Assembly (NCBI GenBank): GCA_015655225.1
Contig: JAATFK010000393.1
Span: 1-11,140 of the forward strand
Direction: 5' to 3'
From: Solirubrobacterales bacterium
GTDB lineage: Bacteria; Actinomycetota; Thermoleophilia; Solirubrobacterales; Solirubrobacteraceae
Length of the DNA stretch: 11,140 nt
Below, one piece after another: positions 7,098-11,140 of this stretch (positions are counted from its first letter, which is position 1; every line of letters begins with the position of its first letter). The position numbers were made by a program, and so were the translations under genes. A model generated the notes under the pieces. The model was not told the origin of the DNA, made no database searches, and saw only the letters and a program-made list of their open reading frames with translations.

Positions 7098-7541
7098 CTA
7101 CTCGGCTGCGTGCTCGAGGCTGAAGTCGTTGATCGACTCCGGGAAGACGTCGTGGACCACGCGACTCTGGAACAGCCACGTGCCGTCGACCCGCCGGACG
7201 TCGTCCTCGTAGCGGTTGATGAGCTCGATCCGGATGGCCGATCCGTCGACCGTCGGCGAGACGCACATGCCGTAGCAGGTGATGTGCGCCTCGTCGCCGC
7301 TGCCCTCGATCACGACGCTGTTGGTCCAGTGCTGCGTGTCGTTGATGTCCGGATGGTCGTGGTACTCGCGTCCCATGGCGCGGATCGCCTCGGTGCCCGT
7401 GTGCGTGCCGCCGGGCCCGTCGAACACCCCGTCCTCCGTGAAGGTCGCGGCCAGATCGTCCGCCGCACCCGTGTCGATGGCGTGCCCGTATCTCGCGAGC
7501 AGCTCGTGGATCTCCAGCTTGTCGGCAACGGTGAGGCTCAT
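7098..7541 (-). CDS. SnoaL/NTF2-like protein (first copy)
   Basis: A 147-residue SnoaL_4-type protein, the first gene after the promoter region. It aligns along its whole length with the 148-residue neighbour: ARYGHAID at 16-23 (Tyr18, His20, Asp23), TFTEDGVFDGPGGTHTG at 33-49, QHWTNSVVI at 70-78 (His71) and a shared C-terminal VFPESINDFSLE. Retention of the same polar residues in both copies argues for two active proteins or a heteromeric assembly; NTF2-like folds commonly form dimers or trimers. The ATG has AGGAG 5 bases upstream, a clear start. Dehydratase, isomerase, cyclase or simple small-molecule binding all remain possible. The neighbours point to a catabolic step on the imported solute. 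Confidence 0.93.
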   Translation of the reverse strand: MSLTVADKLEIHELLARYGHAIDTGAADDLAATFTEDGVFDGPGGTHTGTEAIRAMGREYHDHPDINDTQHWTNSVVIEGSGDEAHITCYGMCVSPTVDGSAIRIELINRYEDDVRRVDGTWLFQSRVVHDVFPESINDFSLEHAAE

Positions 7542-7565
7542 CCAGGCTCCTAGTTATTTGATATA

Positions 7566-7596
7566 GCTATACAGAAGTTCACTCATGCTATACAGA
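7566..7596. repeat. Direct repeat GCTATACAGA, two copies 21 bases apart
   Basis: The 10-mer GCTATACAGA occurs at 7566-7575 and again at 7587-7596, an exact repeat whose 21-base period is two helical turns, so both copies face the same side of the DNA. The first copy also overlaps the perfect 10-base palindrome TATAGCTATA at 7562-7571. One copy overlaps the proposed -10 box and the other falls near the transcription start and early leader, a typical repressor-site arrangement. Confidence 0.5.
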
Positions 7597-7600
7597 GTGA
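7579..7600. promoter_or_regulatory. Operator-like inverted repeat around the -10 box
   Basis: TCACTC at 7579-7584 and GAGTGA at 7595-7600 are perfect inverted arms separated by 10 bases, and the spacer contains the proposed -10 box (7585-7590). A protein bound here would block RNA polymerase. The XRE-cupin regulator encoded at 1775-2434 is the obvious candidate, but nothing in the sequence proves that link. Confidence 0.45.
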
Positions 7601-7613
7601 GGACGCCAGTCAA
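7585..7613 (-). promoter_or_regulatory. Sigma-70-like promoter for the SnoaL/toroid/binding-protein genes
   Basis: On the minus strand, TTGACT (plus 7608-7613) is followed after 17 bases by TAGCAT (plus 7585-7590), close to the housekeeping -35/-10 pattern with the actinobacterial TAnnnT -10. Transcription would start near 7578, giving a leader of roughly 37 bases before the ATG at 7541. The surrounding 60 bases are AT-rich against a GC-rich background. No other gap in the window shows such a pair. Confidence 0.6.
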
Positions 7614-7639
7614 GGCCCGCCCCCACCCCGCGGCCTGCC

Positions 7640-8422
7640 TCACCGAGGCTCTGACAGCCAGCCCGGGACGGAGTCCAGGAGCCGCCGGGTGTACTCGTGC
7701 TCGGGGGCGGAGAACACCTGCTCGGTCGGCTCGTCCTCGACGACGGCTCCGGCGAGCATCACCATCGATCGATCGGTCGCGTGACGGACGACTCCGAGGT
7801 CGTGCGAGATCAGCACCAGGGCGATCGCCCGGGAGCTGCGAAGGTCGTCGAGGAGGTTCAGGATCTGCGCCTGGACCGACACGTCCAGCGCCGACGTCGG
7901 CTCGTCCGCGACGATCACCTCCGGTGCGCACGCGAGCGCTCGGGCGATTCCGACGCGCTGGCACTGGCCGCCGCTGAGGGCAGACGGCCGGCGGTCGATC
8001 GCATCCGCCGAGAGCCCCACCTCGTCCAGCAGCTCGGCCGCCCGCCGGCGGGAGGCCCTCCGGTCGAGGCCGTCCCATACGGTGAGGACCTCGGCGACCG
8101 TCTGCCGAGCCGTCTGCCACGGATTGAGCGACGAGTACGGATCCTGGAAGATCATCTGCACTCTGCGGCGGAGCGGGTCCTTGCGGTGCACGGACGACCA
8201 GGACCGGCCCTTCACCGTGACCGTGCCGCTGGTGGGATGCAGGGCACCGACGAGGAGCCGCCCGAGCGTGGTCTTGCCGCTGCCGCTCTCGCCGACGATG
8301 CCGATCGCGTCGCCCGCGTGCACGTCGAGGCTCACGTTCGCGACCGCCGGCTGGCTGCGTCCCGCGAAGGAGAGCGACACGCCGCGCGCGGCGAGGAGCG
8401 GCGGACTGCCTTCCGTGGTCAT
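7640..8422 (-). CDS. Dipeptide-type ABC transporter ATP-binding protein (DppF/OppF-like)
   Basis: A 260-residue cytoplasmic nucleotide-binding subunit that powers the importer. Walker A GESGSGKT is at 44-51, the Q-loop at Gln93 (IFQDPYSSLNP), the signature LSGGQCQR at 149-156, Walker B VIVADEPTSALD at 169-180 and the switch His207 in ISHDLGVV. The phrase QDPYSSLNP is typical of the OppF/DppF group. It ends shortly after EHEYTRRLLDSVP and so lacks most of the extended C-terminal oligopeptide-transporter region carried by its partner. Its ATG overlaps the TGA of the partner ATPase gene (ATGA). It is the last of the contiguous transporter genes, with 98 bases before the SnoaL genes and no terminator that I can see, so readthrough is possible. 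Confidence 0.95.
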   Translation of the reverse strand: MTTEGSPPLLAARGVSLSFAGRSQPAVANVSLDVHAGDAIGIVGESGSGKTTLGRLLVGALHPTSGTVTVKGRSWSSVHRKDPLRRRVQMIFQDPYSSLNPWQTARQTVAEVLTVWDGLDRRASRRRAAELLDEVGLSADAIDRRPSALSGGQCQRVGIARALACAPEVIVADEPTSALDVSVQAQILNLLDDLRSSRAIALVLISHDLGVVRHATDRSMVMLAGAVVEDEPTEQVFSAPEHEYTRRLLDSVPGWLSEPR

Positions 8423-9381
8423 GCGAGGTCCTCGCCGGCGCGCCAGCAGGCGGCCTCTTGGTCGGGTCCGATCGTCTCGAGGTTCGGCGTCGACTCCCGG
8501 CAGCGGTCGAGCGCGTACGGGCAGCGCGGGGCGTAGCGGCAGCCGGGCAGCTCGACGCGCGCCGCGGGCGGCGTGCCTGCGATCGCGGCGAGCCGCCGGT
8601 CCTTCCGTCCCACGAGGGGTCGCGCGGCGAGCAGCGCCTTCGTGTACGGGTGCGCCGGCGCCTTCAGCACAGCCGGGACCGGGCCGGACTCGACGACCGA
8701 GCCCGAGTACATGATCGCGACGGAGTCGGCGATGTCCTCCACGACGGCGAGGTCGTGCGTCACGAGGACGATGCTCATCTCGGACTGGGCGCGCAGCTCA
8801 CGGATGAGCTCGAGGATCCCCCGCTGGACCGTGACGTCGAGCGCGGTGGTCGGCTCGTCGGCCAGCAGCAGGGACGGGCTCCCCACGAGCGCGAGCGCGA
8901 TCATGACCCGCTGCCGCATCCCGCCGGACAACTCGTGGGGGTAGAGCTTCAGCACCTCCGCCGCATGCGGCATGTGCACCTGCTCGAGCAGTTGCAGCGC
9001 ACGCCTCCGCGGGTCGCTCGCCGGATCGATCGCCCTGATCGTCTCGTCGAGCTGCCGCCCGACGCGCATGACCGGATCCAGCGCGTTCATCGAGGACTGC
9101 GGCACCAGTGCGATCTCGGTGCCGCGTAGCGCCCGCCAGTCCTTCGCCGAGAACCGCAGGGCGTTCCGCCCCTCGTACTCGACGCGACCATGCACCCTGG
9201 TCCCGCCGATCCGCGCGTGCAGGCCGGCGAGGATCCGGCACGTGAGGCTCTTGCCCGAGCCGGTCTCGCCGACGAGGCCCAGGCACTCCCCTTTCTCGAG
9301 GCGAAGCGTGACGTCCCGGAGCACCTGCATGCTCCCGATGGTCATCCCGACGTGCTCGAGCTCGACCGTGGGCAGGCTCAT
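8419..9381 (-). CDS. Dipeptide-type ABC transporter ATP-binding protein (DppD/OppD-like) with C-terminal cysteine cluster
   Basis: A 320-residue nucleotide-binding subunit. Walker A GETGSGKS is at 38-45, the Q-loop at Gln95, the signature LSGGMRQR at 151-158, Walker B LLLADEPTTALD at 171-182 and the switch His209. The C-terminal oligo_HPY region begins at HPYTKALLAARP (244-255) and carries Cys281, Cys287, Cys294 and Cys312. Such a four-cysteine set in DppD-type ATPases has been linked to a [4Fe-4S] cluster in the mycobacterial Dpp importer; that is family knowledge, not shown here. The ATG at 9381 overlaps the stop of the DppC-type permease (ATGA), which settles the start; a frame extending to 10236 in phase is a shadow of that permease gene. 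It pairs with the shorter ATPase encoded at 7640-8422 to form the asymmetric motor. Confidence 0.95.
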   Translation of the reverse strand: MSLPTVELEHVGMTIGSMQVLRDVTLRLEKGECLGLVGETGSGKSLTCRILAGLHARIGGTRVHGRVEYEGRNALRFSAKDWRALRGTEIALVPQSSMNALDPVMRVGRQLDETIRAIDPASDPRRRALQLLEQVHMPHAAEVLKLYPHELSGGMRQRVMIALALVGSPSLLLADEPTTALDVTVQRGILELIRELRAQSEMSIVLVTHDLAVVEDIADSVAIMYSGSVVESGPVPAVLKAPAHPYTKALLAARPLVGRKDRRLAAIAGTPPAARVELPGCRYAPRCPYALDRCRESTPNLETIGPDQEAACWRAGEDLA

Positions 9382-10247
9382 CGATCCACCCCCCCGGGGC
9401 TCAGCAGCGCATCGGCGATGAGGCTGAGGCCGAGGCCCGTGATCGCGAGGACGACTCCCGGGGCAACCGTGATCCACCACGCCGTTCCCAGGAAGCCGCG
9501 CCCTTCGTACATGATGCTGCCCCATTCCGAGGTCGGAGGCTGGATGCCGGCGCCGAGGAAGGACAGCGATGCGATCACGACGACGAAGAGGATCGCGTCG
9601 GCCACCGCGTACGCGCCCGTAACCCGAAGCACGCTGCGGCCGAGGTGACGCACGACGATCCGGGCTCTCGAGTACCCGAGCAGCCGAGCCGCCACGATGT
9701 AGTCGCGGTCGCGCAGGGCCAGCGTCTCCGCTCGCGCCAGCCGCGCGTAGTACGCCCAGCCCGCGATCAGGAACGCGATCAGCGTCGCGGGCAGTCCCGC
9801 GGGAGCCGGGCCGATGCTCCGGTCCGATCCGACGACCACGACGAGGGCGAGGATCAGGATGATGAACGGGAACGCGATCACCGCATCGACGATCCGCATC
9901 GCGAGCGCGTCGACCCCGCGGCGTCGAGACGCCCCCGCGAGGATCCCGAAGAGCGTGCCGATGAGGAGCGAGCAGAGCACGCTGATCGTTGCGACGATCA
10001 AGTCCAGCCGACCGCCGACGAACGTCCGGACGAGCACGTCGCGTCCGACCGAATCCGTTCCGAAGGGATGCGACGACGACGGCGACACGAAGGGCGTTGC
10101 GACGATGTCGTTCGGGGAGTACGGCGAGACGATCGGCACGAGGACGCAGGCCAGCACGACGGCGCCGAGCACGAGGGCGCCCGCGCACAGGCTGCCTCGA
10201 CCTCGGCGCGGTGACGTGCGGCCGTCTCGTCGCCACCAGGCGCTCAT
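9378..10247 (-). CDS. Dipeptide-type ABC transporter permease (DppC/OppC-like)
   Basis: A 289-residue integral membrane subunit. An N-terminal membrane segment (about 19-42) is followed by the family block HPFGTDSVGRDVLVRTFVGGR at 60-80. Several hydrophobic helices follow (about 82-106, 120-140, 152-170, 212-234 and 257-281). The cytoplasmic EAA-type loop is at about 181-206 (DYIVAARLLGYSRARIVVRH) and contacts the ATPases. The ATG at 10247 overlaps the TGA of the upstream permease (ATGA) and fits the usual DppC N-terminus; a longer open frame upstream is an out-of-frame shadow of that permease. With the DppB-type subunit it forms the channel for the solute delivered by a family-5 receptor, most likely the lipoprotein encoded at 3803-5374. 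Confidence 0.96.
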   Translation of the reverse strand: MSAWWRRDGRTSPRRGRGSLCAGALVLGAVVLACVLVPIVSPYSPNDIVATPFVSPSSSHPFGTDSVGRDVLVRTFVGGRLDLIVATISVLCSLLIGTLFGILAGASRRRGVDALAMRIVDAVIAFPFIILILALVVVVGSDRSIGPAPAGLPATLIAFLIAGWAYYARLARAETLALRDRDYIVAARLLGYSRARIVVRHLGRSVLRVTGAYAVADAILFVVVIASLSFLGAGIQPPTSEWGSIMYEGRGFLGTAWWITVAPGVVLAITGLGLSLIADALLSPGGVDR

Positions 10248-11140
10248 GGTCGCCGGGTCCGCGGGTCGACGAACACGTACAGCGCGTCGGTCACGAGGTT
10301 GGCGACCACCACGCAGAGGGCGGACACGATCGCGATCCCCTGGATCACCGGATAGTCGCGCACGCCCACAGCGTCGACGAGCTCCGAGCCGATGCCCGGC
10401 AGCCCGAACACCGCCTCGACGACGACCGCCCCGGTGATGAGCGCCCCGAGGTTGATGCCGATCAGCGTGATCACGGGAAGCAGGCTGTTCGGGAGGACGT
10501 GCCGCCACGCTACCCGGCGCTCCGATAGCCCCCGCGCGATCGCCGCCTCGATGAACTGCTGGCCCATCACCCCGACGGCCGCTTGTCGCACGGTCCGCAC
10601 GACGAGCGGCAGGAGATAGCCGCTCAGCGCGAGCGCCGGAAGGACCACGTAGCGACCGTCGTCCGGCCAGCCGTGCCCCCACCCGCCGGCGGGGAAGAGC
10701 GGGATCTTCAACGCGAACGCGAGCGTCAACAGCAGCCCGAGGAAGAACGTCGGCGTCGCCAGCAGCACCACCGCGAGCGTCCGGACCGTGAGGTCGAATC
10801 CTCGGCGCTTGGACAGCGCAGCGAACAGGCCGATCGGGACGCCGAAGGCGATCGAGAAGATCAGGGTCACGGCGACGATCGACAGAGTGGTGGGCAGCGC
10901 GGTGGCAATGATGTCGACCACGGACTGTCCCTGTCCCACCACCGAGTGCCCGAGATCGCCGCGGAAGACCCCGGAGATGTAGAGCCAGAACTGCTCGGGG
11001 AGCGAATGGTTCAAGTGAAGCTGCGCACGAAGCGCGGCGGCGGCCTCCGGCGTCGCTCTGGCGCCGAGGATCCCGGTCGCCGGATCGCCCGGCACGAGCC
11101 GGACGAGGAAGAACGCCACGACCATCACCGCGACGGCGGA
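10244..11140 (-). CDS. Dipeptide-type ABC transporter permease (DppB/OppB-like), 5' end outside the window
   Basis: The frame stays open to the right edge, so the true start lies beyond it; a GTG at 11128 falls inside the first membrane helix and is not the start. The 298 visible residues begin in that helix and continue with FFLVRLVPGDPA, the hallmark of DppB N-termini, which suggests about 15-20 residues are missing. Other marks are LPTTLSI in the second membrane region, the EAA loop QQFIEAAIARGLSERRVAWR followed by HVLPNSLLPV, and VFGLPGIGSELVDAV with RDYPVIQG near the C-terminus. It is the upstream-most transporter gene visible, overlaps the DppC-type gene by 4 bases, and is probably the first or an early gene of the import operon. 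Confidence 0.95.
   Translation of the reverse strand, partial: SAVAVMVVAFFLVRLVPGDPATGILGARATPEAAAALRAQLHLNHSLPEQFWLYISGVFRGDLGHSVVGQGQSVVDIIATALPTTLSIVAVTLIFSIAFGVPIGLFAALSKRRGFDLTVRTLAVVLLATPTFFLGLLLTLAFALKIPLFPAGGWGHGWPDDGRYVVLPALALSGYLLPLVVRTVRQAAVGVMGQQFIEAAIARGLSERRVAWRHVLPNSLLPVITLIGINLGALITGAVVVEAVFGLPGIGSELVDAVGVRDYPVIQGIAIVSALCVVVANLVTDALYVFVDPRTRRP

Noticed and set aside
7613..7636. AGGCC/GGCCT inverted repeat after the DppF-type gene as a terminator
   Set aside because: Only a 5-base stem with a 14-base loop and no T-run; the GC-rich spacer makes it likely by chance.
1..11140. CRISPR arrays, tRNA or rRNA genes, insertion sequences
   Set aside because: No regularly spaced repeats, no tRNA- or rRNA-like sequence, no transposase motifs or flanking terminal inverted repeats were seen on either strand.

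Overview
The window is about two-thirds G+C, strongly GC-biased at third codon positions, and densely packed with four-base ATGA start/stop overlaps. This fits a high-GC actinobacterium (Actinomycetota, including the Thermoleophilia). The aldehyde dehydrogenase closely resembles the GabD1 type known from mycobacteria, which agrees. The genus cannot be fixed from this stretch.

Every convincing complete gene is on the minus strand, so the locus reads from right to left. From the right edge: the 3' part of a DppB-type permease (its start lies outside), a DppC-type permease, and two DppD/DppF-type ATPases, all joined by 4-base overlaps. A 98-base, AT-rich gap (7542-7639) follows. It holds a good sigma-70-like promoter whose -10 box sits inside a dyad and beside a 21-base-period direct repeat, which looks like a controlled promoter. 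Next come two related SnoaL/NTF2-like proteins, a first protein of unknown function with a predicted alpha/alpha-toroid fold, the lipoprotein substrate-binding component of the transporter, a second paralogue of the unknown protein, a short gap with a strong GC hairpin, an XRE-cupin regulator, and a GabD1-type aldehyde dehydrogenase. The left 360 bases are poorly explained: a possible C-terminus of a plus-strand gene at the very edge, a weak hairpin, and a possible frameshifted coding remnant on the minus strand.

The locus reads as one uptake-and-catabolism module. A family-5 solute-binding protein and Dpp-type ABC importer bring in a peptide-like or other polar substrate. Four cytoplasmic proteins, two from each of two duplicated families, probably transform it. 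An aldehyde dehydrogenase oxidises a resulting aldehyde or semialdehyde, and an XRE-cupin regulator (the architecture of PuuR) probably senses a pathway metabolite. The substrate is unknown. The most novel part is the pair of about 411-419-residue toroid-like proteins flanking the binding-protein gene and translationally coupled to the SnoaL pair: I do not recognise this enzyme system.
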